Assembly (NCBI RefSeq): GCF_000956475.1 | Contig: NZ_JYJB01000008.1 | Location: 1 to 64,000, forward strand | DNA length: 64,000 bases | Direction of reading: 5' to 3' | Source: Microbacterium hydrocarbonoxydans | GTDB taxonomy: Bacteria > Actinomycetota > Actinomycetes > Actinomycetales > Microbacteriaceae | In this document: positions 7,791 to 16,253 of the stretch, in pieces | How the letters are laid out: the number at the start of each line of letters is the position of its first letter | Position numbering within the stretch: position 1 is the stretch's first letter | Made by a program: the position numbers and the translations under genes | Notes under the pieces: model-generated | Seen by the model: only the letters and a program-made list of their open reading frames with translations | What the model was told of the DNA's origin: nothing | The model's database searches: none

Positions 7791-9257
7791 GTGACCGCAC
7801 CTGACTCCGCCGAGGCCACTGCACCCGTCGGCGATGACGCGACGACGGACGCCGCGGCAGGAGCGTTCGACGATCTCGACGCACTGGTCTCGGCCTCCGA
7901 CGCCCCCGACGCCCGGTGGGCCGAGGGCGACGAGCACGCCACCGCCCTCACCTGGATCGACGCCGCAGCGGTCGCAGACGCGTCGCCGTCCGCCGATGAC
8001 GAGCGGGGCGCGGCGCTCTTCAGCGGCGCTCACCTTCGACCGGCCGTCACCCGCCCCGGCATCCTCGTGCCGGTCGGCGTCCTGGTGGCCCTCGTCGGCG
8101 CGTACACCGGCACCACTCTGCTGTGGCCGCTGACCGAGGTCGCACCGAAGGTGCAGACGGTGGAGTTCGCGACAACTCCGGCCCAGGCCGCGGCGATCAC
8201 GTGGCCGGCGCAGGGAAGCGCCGCCGTGGGCATCGCCGGCGTCGGCACGCTCTCCTCATCGACCGATCCCGCCGCGATCGCCAGCATCTCCAAGGTGGTC
8301 TCAGCCATGATGGTGCTCGATCGGATGCCGCTGGCCCCCGGAGAGCAGGGCCCCTCTTTCTCGTTCACGAAGGCCGACAGCCAGTCCTTCCTCACCTACC
8401 TGCGCAGCGATCAGTCCGCGCTCGACGTCCCCGTGGGCGGGTCTCTCACCGAGTATCAGATGCTGCAGGGCGTGCTGCTGGGGTCGGCGAACAACTACAT
8501 CGACAGGCTCGCGAAGGAGATCTGGGGATCGGATGCCGCCTTCGCCGATGCCGCGGCGACCTGGCTGAGCGAACGCGGCCTCACCGGAATCACGATCAAG
8601 TCGCCCTCGGGGTTCGATGAGCGAAACGTGGCGACGCCAGAGGCGCTGATCGCCGTGGCCGAGAAGGCCATGCAGAATCCGGTGTTCGCCGAGATCGTGG
8701 GCACGACCTCGGTGGATCTGCCCGGCGCTGGCACTGTGCGGAACACCAACGGGATGATGGCGGATGCCGGAGTCGTCGGCGTCAAGACCGGCACCCTCCA
8801 CGAGAGCTGGAATCTGCTCACGGCGAAGGACGTGAAGGTCGGCGACACGACCCTGCGGCTGTACGCGTCGGTGCTCACCCAGGACGACGACGACATGCGC
8901 CTCGCGTCGACGCGTTCGCTGTTCTCGCAGGTCGAGAGCGAACTGCAGGCTCAGGCGCCGACGGTGCCGGAGGGCACGGTCGTCGGCACCGTGGAGACTC
9001 TCTGGGGCGCGGCCGTCGACGTGGTGACCGATGCCGACGCCGACGTGGTGCTGTGGAACGGCGGTGCAGCGACGACGACCGTCGAGTTCGATCTCGCGGA
9101 CAAGCGCAAGGCCGGTGCGGAAGTCGGCACGCTCACGACGACCGGCCCCCTGAACACCGCGTCGACGGGGCTGACGCTCGCGGCTGCCGTGCAGGAGCCG
9201 AGCCCTTGGTGGCGGCTCACGCATCCGCTGGAACTGTTCGGCCTGGCCGAACGGTAG
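7791..9257 (+). CDS. D-alanyl-D-alanine carboxypeptidase (S11-like, membrane anchored)
   Basis: A 488-residue penicillin-binding-protein fold: acidic cytoplasmic N-terminus (1-85), one membrane helix (about 90-112), then the catalytic domain outside with S165-I-S-K168, S232-A-N234 and K332-T-G334. It trims the terminal D-Ala of peptidoglycan stem peptides and is a beta-lactam target. The C-terminal 100 residues are beta-rich. The GTG at 7791 is favoured because TACCGT ends exactly 6 nt upstream (leaderless pattern). It is divergent from ykoE. Confidence 0.87.
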   Translation: MTAPDSAEATAPVGDDATTDAAAGAFDDLDALVSASDAPDARWAEGDEHATALTWIDAAAVADASPSADDERGAALFSGAHLRPAVTRPGILVPVGVLVALVGAYTGTTLLWPLTEVAPKVQTVEFATTPAQAAAITWPAQGSAAVGIAGVGTLSSSTDPAAIASISKVVSAMMVLDRMPLAPGEQGPSFSFTKADSQSFLTYLRSDQSALDVPVGGSLTEYQMLQGVLLGSANNYIDRLAKEIWGSDAAFADAAATWLSERGLTGITIKSPSGFDERNVATPEALIAVAEKAMQNPVFAEIVGTTSVDLPGAGTVRNTNGMMADAGVVGVKTGTLHESWNLLTAKDVKVGDTTLRLYASVLTQDDDDMRLASTRSLFSQVESELQAQAPTVPEGTVVGTVETLWGAAVDVVTDADADVVLWNGGAATTTVEFDLADKRKAGAEVGTLTTTGPLNTASTGLTLAAAVQEPSPWWRLTHPLELFGLAER

Positions 9258-9392
9258 AGCGCACGGTTACGACGCGGGCCTGAGGTCCGGCTACGGGCGC
9301 GACCTCGCGATTCGCGCACGAGACCCACGCCACGCACGCGGACCTCATGCAGAAAGCAGGAGTTCAGCGGGTGCCGCGTGGCAGAAGACGCA

Positions 9393-9426
9393 GATGCCCC
9401 GCCCCAGGATTCCGGGGCGGGGCATC
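9393..9426. terminator. Strong terminator hairpin between convergent genes
   Basis: GATGCCCCGCCCC and GGGGCGGGGCATC form a 13-bp GC-rich stem with a short loop. It lies just beyond the 3' end of the ABC exporter gene (minus) and about 135 bp after the carboxypeptidase (plus), so it may serve both. Confidence 0.75.
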
Positions 9427-9438
9427 TGACTGCGCGGC

Positions 9439-11694
9439 TCAGGCCGTGGGTGCTTCGCCCTGGTTCTCAGCGACGGCTTCTGTCGCAGCGATCTCGGCAG
9501 CCGGGTTCGCAGCGCCGACTGAGGCGCCGACGCGCGCCGCATCCGCTTCGGCTTCGGCATCTCCCGTGACGACGACCGGAGTCGTCCCTGTGAGAGCCTC
9601 TTCGGCGTCGATGTCGGCGGCCGCCTGCTCGAACTGCGACTGGTACAGGCGCCAGTAGGCGCCCTGCGCCGTGATGAGCTCGTCGTGCGTGCCCTTCTCG
9701 ACGATGTCGCCGTGCTCCATCACGAGGATCAGGTCGGCGTCGCGGATCGTCGACAGACGGTGAGCGATCACGAAGGACGTGCGTCCTTCGCGCAGCGCCG
9801 CCATCGCGTGCTGCAGCAGCAGCTCGGTGCGGGTGTCGACGGCCGACGTCGCCTCGTCGAGGATGAGGATCGACGGCTGGGCGACGAACGCACGGGCGAT
9901 CGTGATCAGCTGACGTTCTCCGGCCGAGACGTTGGACGCGTCCTCGTCGAGCACGGTGTCGTAGCCCTCGGGGAGCGCGTGCACGAAGCGGTCGACGTAC
10001 GTCGCCTTGGCGGCGGCGAGGACTTCCTCGTCGGTCGCGGTGGAGCGGCCGTAGCGGATGTTCTCGCGGATGCTGCCGGCGAACAGCCACGGGTCCTGCA
10101 GCACCATGCCGGTGCGCGAGCGCAGGTCGTCGCGCGTCATCTCGGAGATGTCCTGCCCGTCGAGCAGGATGCGGCCGCCGCTGAGCTCGTAGAACCGCAT
10201 GATGAGGTTCACCAGCGTTGTCTTGCCGGCGCCGGTCGGGCCGACGATCGCCACCGTCTGACCCGGCTCGACCTGGAAGGAGAGATCGGTGATGAGCGGA
10301 CGGTCCTCCGAATAGGAGAACGCGACGTGCTCGAACTCGATGACGCCCTTGCCGTCGACGACCGTGGGGGCGTCGTCGGCATCCGGGTCCTGCTCGTCCT
10401 CGTCGAGCAGCTGGAAGACGCGCTCCGCGGATGCGGTGCCCGACTGCACGACCGCCGCCATGCCGCCGAGTTCGGCCAGCGGCTGCGAGAACTGCTGCGA
10501 GTACTGGATGAACGCCTGCACGTCGCCGAGTCGCAGCTGACCGCTGGCGACCATCAGACCGCCCAGGACCGCCAGGGCCGCGTAGCTGAGGCTTCCGACG
10601 AAGGTCATCGCCGGCATGATGATGCCCGAGAGGAACTGCGCCTTGAACGCGGACTGGAACAGCTCCTCGTTCTCGACCTGGAACTTGTCGAGTGCGTCCT
10701 GCTCGCGGCCGAAGACCTTGACCAGGGCGTGGCCCGAGAAGGCCTCCTCGACACGCGCGTTCAGACGGCCGACCTTGCGCCACTGGGCGCCGAAGGCCTT
10801 CTGAGAGCGCGGACCGATGATCCCGAAGATCACTCCCATGAGGGGGAGGGCGATCAGGGCCACGAGAGCGAGCTGCCACGAGATCGAGAACATCATGACC
10901 AGGACGCCGACGACGGTGAGCACCGAGGTGAGGGCTCCCGAGAGCGACTGCTGCATGGTCTGCGTGATGTTGTCGATGTCGTTCGTGACGCGGGAGATCA
11001 GCTCGCCGCGCTGCACCTTGTCGAAGTACGACAGCGGCAGACGGTTGATCTTCGCCTCGACGTCCTCGCGCAGGCGCCACATCGTGCGCACCATGATGAC
11101 GTTGATGACGTAGCCCTGGATCCAGCTGAGCAGCGCCGAGACCACGTAGATGGCGAGGACGGCGGCGATGATCCAGCGCATCGCGTCGAAATCGATGCCC
11201 GCACCGACCGTGAAGTCGTTCATGGCGGCGATCTGGTTGGCGAAGTCGGTCTGACCGAACTGCCGCAGCTGCTCGATGACCTCGCTCTTCGTCGTGCCCT
11301 CGGGGAACCCGGGGAAATCGCCGTTCGGCTTCGCGAGCTCGTTCGAGATGAACCCGGCGTACACGAGGTTGGTCGCCTCGCTGAGCACCTTGGGCGCCGC
11401 CACGGACAGCACGACGCCGACGGCGCCGAGGAACGAGACGAACACGAACCAGACGGCGGAGGGCTTGAGCAGTCCGATCATCCGGGCGAAGCTCTTGCCG
11501 AAGTTGTCGGCCTTGCCCGGTGCGACGCTGTCCCAGTCGCCGGAGTTCTGCCGCGCCTGCTCGGCGAGCTCGGCCTCGTACTTCTCCTCGGCCGTCAGTT
11601 CGCGCTCGGCGACGGGTGCTGCGGCCTTGCCGCGGCCTCTGGTCCGCTTGGGTCCTGATCCGGTCGAAGGGCTCGACGTGGTGTTGTCGCTCAT
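9439..11694 (-). CDS. Heterodimeric ABC exporter, subunit with canonical ATPase
   Basis: A 751-residue half-transporter: a charged cytoplasmic extension (about 1-75), six membrane helices with a large insertion after the first (about 80-400), then an ABC ATPase with Walker A GPTGAGKTT, a signature-region ASNVSAGERQ and Walker B ILILDEATSAVD carrying the catalytic Glu. The C-terminus is alanine-rich. It overlaps its partner gene by 4 bases, so the two are made as a pair. Relatives export drugs, lipids or peptides; the substrate here is unknown. Confidence 0.87.
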   Translation of the reverse strand: MSDNTTSSPSTGSGPKRTRGRGKAAAPVAERELTAEEKYEAELAEQARQNSGDWDSVAPGKADNFGKSFARMIGLLKPSAVWFVFVSFLGAVGVVLSVAAPKVLSEATNLVYAGFISNELAKPNGDFPGFPEGTTKSEVIEQLRQFGQTDFANQIAAMNDFTVGAGIDFDAMRWIIAAVLAIYVVSALLSWIQGYVINVIMVRTMWRLREDVEAKINRLPLSYFDKVQRGELISRVTNDIDNITQTMQQSLSGALTSVLTVVGVLVMMFSISWQLALVALIALPLMGVIFGIIGPRSQKAFGAQWRKVGRLNARVEEAFSGHALVKVFGREQDALDKFQVENEELFQSAFKAQFLSGIIMPAMTFVGSLSYAALAVLGGLMVASGQLRLGDVQAFIQYSQQFSQPLAELGGMAAVVQSGTASAERVFQLLDEDEQDPDADDAPTVVDGKGVIEFEHVAFSYSEDRPLITDLSFQVEPGQTVAIVGPTGAGKTTLVNLIMRFYELSGGRILLDGQDISEMTRDDLRSRTGMVLQDPWLFAGSIRENIRYGRSTATDEEVLAAAKATYVDRFVHALPEGYDTVLDEDASNVSAGERQLITIARAFVAQPSILILDEATSAVDTRTELLLQHAMAALREGRTSFVIAHRLSTIRDADLILVMEHGDIVEKGTHDELITAQGAYWRLYQSQFEQAAADIDAEEALTGTTPVVVTGDAEAEADAARVGASVGAANPAAEIAATEAVAENQGEAPTA

Positions 11695-13418
11695 GCGTCC
11701 ACCCCCAGCTGCGACTCGACGATCTCGCGGTAGGTCTCGCTGGTCTCGAGCAGCTCTTCGTGGGTGCCCACTCCGACCATGGTTCCTCCTTCAAGGACGA
11801 CGATGCGATCGGCATCCGTGACCGTCGACACGCGCTGCGCGACGACGATCTTCGTGACGTGCGGGAGCTCCCGCCAGAGAGCCTGCCTCAGCCGGGCGTC
11901 GGTGGTCAGATCCAGCGCCGAGAACGAGTCGTCGAAGACGAGGATCTGCGGCTGGTGCACGATCGCGCGGGCGATCGCGAGACGCTGGCGCTGTCCGCCG
12001 GAGACGTTCGTGCCGCCCTGGGCGATGCGCGAGTCGAGCCCGTCGGGCATCTCTTCGACGAAGTCGCGTCCCTGTGCGATCTCGAGCGCGTGCCAGAGCT
12101 CCTCGTCGGTGGCGTCCTCGCGGCCGTAGCGGAGGTTCGATGCCACGGTCCCGGTGAACAGGAACGGGCGCTGCGGCACGAGGCCGATGCTGTCCCAGAG
12201 GGACTCGACGTCGGCCTCGCGCACGTCGGTGCCCCCGACGAACACGCCGCCGCCGGTCACGTCGAACAGCCGGGGGATCAGCGAGACGAGCGTGGTCTTG
12301 CCCGCGCCGGTGGAGCCGACGATCGCGACGGTCTCTCCCGGCTGCGCGGCGAAGCTGATGCCCGACAGCACCGGCGACTCCGCACCCGGATACGTGAACT
12401 CCACGCCGTCGAAGGCGACGGCGCCGGGAGTCGGGAACGCCGTGACGCCGTTCTCGGGACGGGTCATCGTGGACTCGGCGTCGAGCACCTCGCCCACGCG
12501 CTCGGCCGAGACGGCCGCGCGGGGGATCATCATGGCCATGAAGCTGGACATGATGACGCCCATCATGATCTGGCCGATGTACTGCATGAACGCGAACAGC
12601 GTGCCCACCTCGACGGTGCCCGCATTGACCTCGATGCCACCGAACCAGATGACGGCGACGACGGTGACGTTCAGGATCAGCATGAACATCGGGAAGAGCA
12701 GCACGAAGAGCGAGCCGATCTTGCGGCCGACCACCATGATGTCGGTGTTCGCGCCGCGGAAGCGCTCCTCCTCGATGTCCTCGCGCACGAAGGCGCGCAC
12801 GACGCGGACGCCTGTCAGCTGCTCGCGCATGATGCGGTTGACGTTGTCGATCTTCTTCTGCATGCTCCGGAACAGCGGCACCATGCGGCTGATGATCAGC
12901 AGCGCCACGATCAGCATGACCGGGACCGAGACGGCGATCAGCCAACTCAGGCTCGCGTTCGTGATGACGGCCATGATGATGCCGCCGATCGCGAGCAGGG
13001 GCGCCGTGACGAACATCGTCGCACCCATCATCGCGAGCATCTGCACCTGCTGCACGTCGTTGGTGTTGCGGGTGATCAGCGAACCGGCGCCGAACTGCGA
13101 GACCTCGCGCTCGGAGAAGCCGCTCACCTTGGCGAAGACATCGGCGCGGATGTCGCGCCCGGCGCCCATCGCAGCCCGGGCCGCGAAGTAGGTCGCGATG
13201 ATCGAGGCGACGATCTGGCCGAGCGAGACGAACAGCATGAACAGCCCGGTGCGCCAGATGTAGTCTGTGTCGCCCTGGGCGACGCCCTTGTCGATGAGGT
13301 CCTTGTTCAGGGTCGGCAGGTAGAGCGAGGCGAGAGCGCTGGCGAACTGGAACACCAGGACGCCGACGAGAAGCCATCGGTATTTGGAGAGATAGCGGAC
13401 GAGGATTTTCCCGAGCAC
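11691..13418 (-). CDS. Heterodimeric ABC exporter, subunit with degenerate ATPase site
   Basis: A 575-residue half-transporter with six membrane helices (about 15-310) and an ABC ATPase with Walker A GSTGAGKTT, signature VSGGQRQR and Walker B ILVFDDSFSALD. Asp replaces the catalytic Glu after Walker B, as in the degenerate half of TmrAB/LmrCD-type heterodimers. The GTG start follows AAGGAAG. The upstream 3.4-kb pair with the canonical subunit supports an asymmetric exporter. Confidence 0.87.
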   Translation of the reverse strand: MLGKILVRYLSKYRWLLVGVLVFQFASALASLYLPTLNKDLIDKGVAQGDTDYIWRTGLFMLFVSLGQIVASIIATYFAARAAMGAGRDIRADVFAKVSGFSEREVSQFGAGSLITRNTNDVQQVQMLAMMGATMFVTAPLLAIGGIIMAVITNASLSWLIAVSVPVMLIVALLIISRMVPLFRSMQKKIDNVNRIMREQLTGVRVVRAFVREDIEEERFRGANTDIMVVGRKIGSLFVLLFPMFMLILNVTVVAVIWFGGIEVNAGTVEVGTLFAFMQYIGQIMMGVIMSSFMAMMIPRAAVSAERVGEVLDAESTMTRPENGVTAFPTPGAVAFDGVEFTYPGAESPVLSGISFAAQPGETVAIVGSTGAGKTTLVSLIPRLFDVTGGGVFVGGTDVREADVESLWDSIGLVPQRPFLFTGTVASNLRYGREDATDEELWHALEIAQGRDFVEEMPDGLDSRIAQGGTNVSGGQRQRLAIARAIVHQPQILVFDDSFSALDLTTDARLRQALWRELPHVTKIVVAQRVSTVTDADRIVVLEGGTMVGVGTHEELLETSETYREIVESQLGVDA

Positions 13419-13617
13419 AGGCGGACTTCCTTGTGGGATCGAAGTGCGGATTTCTCAGCGAGCGGATGCCGGCAGACAATCAGCCGCATCACAGAGTGCC
13501 ACGTGCCACGGACATTCGCATCCCCCACAGGGATGACCTTCGCTGACAGCGAACCTTTTCGTCCTGGCCAGCGGTTTCTGCACTGAGGACAAGAGCGGAT
13601 CACTCGCCATCAATCAG

Positions 13618-13641
13618 CTTGTATTGATTTGTCGTTACAAG
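13618..13641 (+). promoter_or_regulatory. Candidate GntR (YtrA-type) operator in the promoter
   Basis: A CTTGTA-N12-TACAAG inverted repeat lies in an AT-rich patch 40 bp before the membrane-protein start. It falls inside a plausible promoter (TTGATT, 18 bp, TATTCA near 13650), where bound repressor would block RNA polymerase. The regulator encoded two genes on is of the subfamily that typically autoregulates. Confidence 0.5.
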
Positions 13642-13681
13642 TTGTGCTATTCATATGACACAAGATCTCGTCGGAGGCAAC

Positions 13682-14698
13682 ATGTCGCGCAGCACCGTCA
13701 CACCCGTAGAAGTCCTCGACTGGGCAATCGCACAGCCGTGGCTCGCGCTCATCTTCGGCGCGGCCGTCGCCATTGGGATCACGATCCTCCGTCCCAGTCG
13801 CCCCGCGCGCGCGGATTCGGATTCATCGTTCGAGCGTCGGGGGCGGGCACGATATGCGCCGGAAAGCCGAACGATCCTGTGGACGGCGTTCGCCGTCGTA
13901 GTCATCGTCATCGCTGAGCACTTCATCCGTTCCTACGTCGTGAACATGAATGGCGTCATCTCGTGGTGGCGCTTCGCGACTCCGCTGTTCGTCGCCGGGT
14001 TGGGTATAGCCGCTCTGGTCGCGTTCATCTCCACGACCGGCAGCGAGCACTCCGAACGCCCTGTGCTCGGAGGACCTCGACGGACCTGGCTCTCCTTCGT
14101 CCCGAGTGCGGCGACCATCGGCTGGTCGATCGTGTTCCTCGTCCTGATCGCCACAACTATCATCGCGGGCCTCCTCTCGTCTGCCGACCCGCAGGGCCGT
14201 TTCGTATACCTCGAGATCCCGATCCCGAACGAACTGGATGTCGACCCGCTCCGCATCTGGTTCTTCGGTTGGGCGTACGGCACACCGACTCTCATCGCCC
14301 TGGCGATGCTCTCGGTGTTCACCGCTATGGCATTGCACGCGAACGCCGTTCGGCCGTTCCTTCGTCCGGAGACCGTTGTCCGCGAGAGCATCGAGCGCCG
14401 GCAGATCGCAACCAGCACTGTGCAACTCACGACGGCGGCCATGTTGCTCTCCCTCGGTGATGCATGGCAGTTCATCGCGTCGTCCGGCGCCTCGACTCGG
14501 CTCGACGTTCTAGGCGATGGCCCCACCCAGACATACGACGTGGTCTGGCGTGGCGCTGAGATCGCGACAGCGCTCGGGCGGATCGCGCCTCTTCTTGAGA
14601 TCACCGCGTTCACGATCCTGTTCTTGGCGATGCGTCAACTGCGCACGGCCGACGCCACTGATAGCGCTGCGGAGGACCTGACGGTGGCCACGGCATGA
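13682..14698 (+). CDS. Multi-pass membrane protein of unknown function
   Basis: A 338-residue protein with about six or seven hydrophobic helices (near 15-35, 65-90, 100-120, 145-170, 205-230, 260-275, 300-320). I do not recognise a family. The start at 13682 has GGAGG 4 nt upstream. The stop overlaps the start of a GntR regulator by 4 bases, so the two are one unit. Partners of YtrA-type regulators are usually membrane transporters or envelope-stress proteins, but no ABC gene is present. Base composition is slightly less GC-rich than the neighbours. Confidence 0.7.
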   Translation: MSRSTVTPVEVLDWAIAQPWLALIFGAAVAIGITILRPSRPARADSDSSFERRGRARYAPESRTILWTAFAVVVIVIAEHFIRSYVVNMNGVISWWRFATPLFVAGLGIAALVAFISTTGSEHSERPVLGGPRRTWLSFVPSAATIGWSIVFLVLIATTIIAGLLSSADPQGRFVYLEIPIPNELDVDPLRIWFFGWAYGTPTLIALAMLSVFTAMALHANAVRPFLRPETVVRESIERRQIATSTVQLTTAAMLLSLGDAWQFIASSGASTRLDVLGDGPTQTYDVVWRGAEIATALGRIAPLLEITAFTILFLAMRQLRTADATDSAAEDLTVATA

Positions 14699-15066
14699 CA
14701 GTTCAACCGATCGTGCCCTCGCCCGACGAGTCATCATCCGCACGGGAAATCTACCGACAGCTGCGGGGGCTGATCCTCGCAGGACACCTTGGAGCCGGAG
14801 AGCGCCTACCGCCCGTGCGCCAGACCGCCACCGACCTCGGCGTCGCTCCGGGTACTGCCGCAAAGGCCTACAAGATGCTCGAGAATGAGGGGCTGGTGGT
14901 CACCCGGACTGCCGCCGGCACGCGAGTTTCGGCATCCGCCGCGATCCTGCCTCTCCCGGTTCTGCGACATATCCGTGCTCTGATCGAGAGCGCAGAGGAG
15001 AACGGCAGCGGTCTCGACGACGTGGCTGGCGTGCTTCGCGCGATCTGGCAGGCGCGCACGTTCTGA
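14695..15066 (+). CDS. GntR-family regulator, YtrA subfamily
   Basis: A 123-residue protein with an N-terminal winged helix (REIYRQLRGLILAGHLGAGE, then PPVRQTATDLGVAPGTAAKAYKMLENEGLV) and only a short helical tail, the hallmark of the YtrA subfamily, which lacks a large effector domain. It probably represses its own operon through the inverted repeat at 13618-13641. It is translationally coupled to the membrane-protein gene. Confidence 0.85.
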   Translation: MTVQPIVPSPDESSSAREIYRQLRGLILAGHLGAGERLPPVRQTATDLGVAPGTAAKAYKMLENEGLVVTRTAAGTRVSASAAILPLPVLRHIRALIESAEENGSGLDDVAGVLRAIWQARTF

Positions 15067-15080
15067 TCGTTCACCGCGAT

Positions 15081-16142
15081 TCAGAAGAGCGGGCGCTGCG
15101 GCACGTACGCCCTGGCGTCGGCTCCGGCATCGGGGCCCAGCTCGGCGATGGTCGCCGGGTCCCACCTCGGATTGCGGTCCTTGTCGACCAGCTGCGCGCG
15201 AATGCCCTCGACGAGATCGGGATGCTGGGTGACGAACCACATCACACGGCGGTACTCGCTCTCCAGCGCTGCACGCAGGTCGGGCAGGGCGCGCGCCTCG
15301 CGCACGGCGTCGAGCGTGACGGCGAGACCGGTGGGCGCGAGGCCTTCGAGCAGATCGGCGATGGCTGCGGCATCCGTCGTCCCCTGCGCCTGCAGCCGGG
15401 CGACGATCTCGGCGACCGTGTCCTCCGAGAAGGCATCGTCGATCCATTCGCGGGAAGCGGGCAGCTCGGACGGATCGGGGGTCTCGTCGAACAGCAGCAC
15501 GATCTCGGCGGGACCCGTGGGGTCGGCGCGGTAGGCGAGCGCCTCCCGCAGCGCGCCGAGACGGTCGGACGGGACGAAGTGATCCGCGAAGCCGAGATAG
15601 ACGGCATCCGCTCCGCTCATGGTGCCGCCCGTGAGCCCGAAGTACTCCCCGAAGCGTCCGGGGGCGCGACCCAGCAGCCAGGTGCCGCCCACGTCGGGAG
15701 TGAAGCCGATGCGCGTCTCGGGCATCGCGAGCTTCGAGCGCTCGGTGACGATGCGGATGGCCGCGTGCCCGGCCAGCCCGATGCCGCCGCCCATGGTGAT
15801 GCCGTCGGCGATCGCCACGATCGGCTTGGGGTATTCGGCGATCATCGCGTTCATGGCGTACTCGGCACGGAAGAACTCGATCGTCTCGGCGGAGCGGCCC
15901 GAGACGATCTGCGCGTGCAGCTCGCGGACGTCTCCTCCTGCGCACATGCCGCGCTCTCCTGCGCCGTCGATCATCACGATCTGCACGTCGGTGTCATCGA
16001 CCCAGGCCTCAAGAGCCGCCGTGATCTGCGTGATCATGCCGAGGTCGAGGGCGTTGATCGCCTCAGGACGGTTCAGCGTGAGCCGGCCCAGGGCTCCCTC
16101 GGTGCGGACGATGACGCGCTCAGCGGCGGTGGGTTCGGTCAC
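15081..16142 (-). CDS. Enoyl-CoA hydratase/isomerase-family protein, 3-hydroxyisobutyryl-CoA hydrolase-like
   Basis: A 353-residue crotonase-fold enzyme. LNRPEAINALDLGM, the oxyanion-hole segment MCAGGDVREL, and ADGITMGGGIGLAGH with MPETRIGFTPDVGGTWLLGR are all present, followed by the long C-terminal ECH_2 region. This pattern matches 3-hydroxyisobutyryl-CoA hydrolases of valine degradation. The GTG start at 16142 is preceded by TAGCCT at 7 nt, suggesting a leaderless transcript. No other valine-pathway genes are adjacent. Confidence 0.85.
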   Translation of the reverse strand: MTEPTAAERVIVRTEGALGRLTLNRPEAINALDLGMITQITAALEAWVDDTDVQIVMIDGAGERGMCAGGDVRELHAQIVSGRSAETIEFFRAEYAMNAMIAEYPKPIVAIADGITMGGGIGLAGHAAIRIVTERSKLAMPETRIGFTPDVGGTWLLGRAPGRFGEYFGLTGGTMSGADAVYLGFADHFVPSDRLGALREALAYRADPTGPAEIVLLFDETPDPSELPASREWIDDAFSEDTVAEIVARLQAQGTTDAAAIADLLEGLAPTGLAVTLDAVREARALPDLRAALESEYRRVMWFVTQHPDLVEGIRAQLVDKDRNPRWDPATIAELGPDAGADARAYVPQRPLF

Positions 16143-16253
16143 GAGAGCCAGGCTACTCCGTCTGATCTGTCGGCATTCCACAGCGGAAATGCGCGATCGT
16201 ACAGCTTTTCCGGCAGGATAGATGGAACTGCCCAAGCAAGAAAGGGGCCGCGC

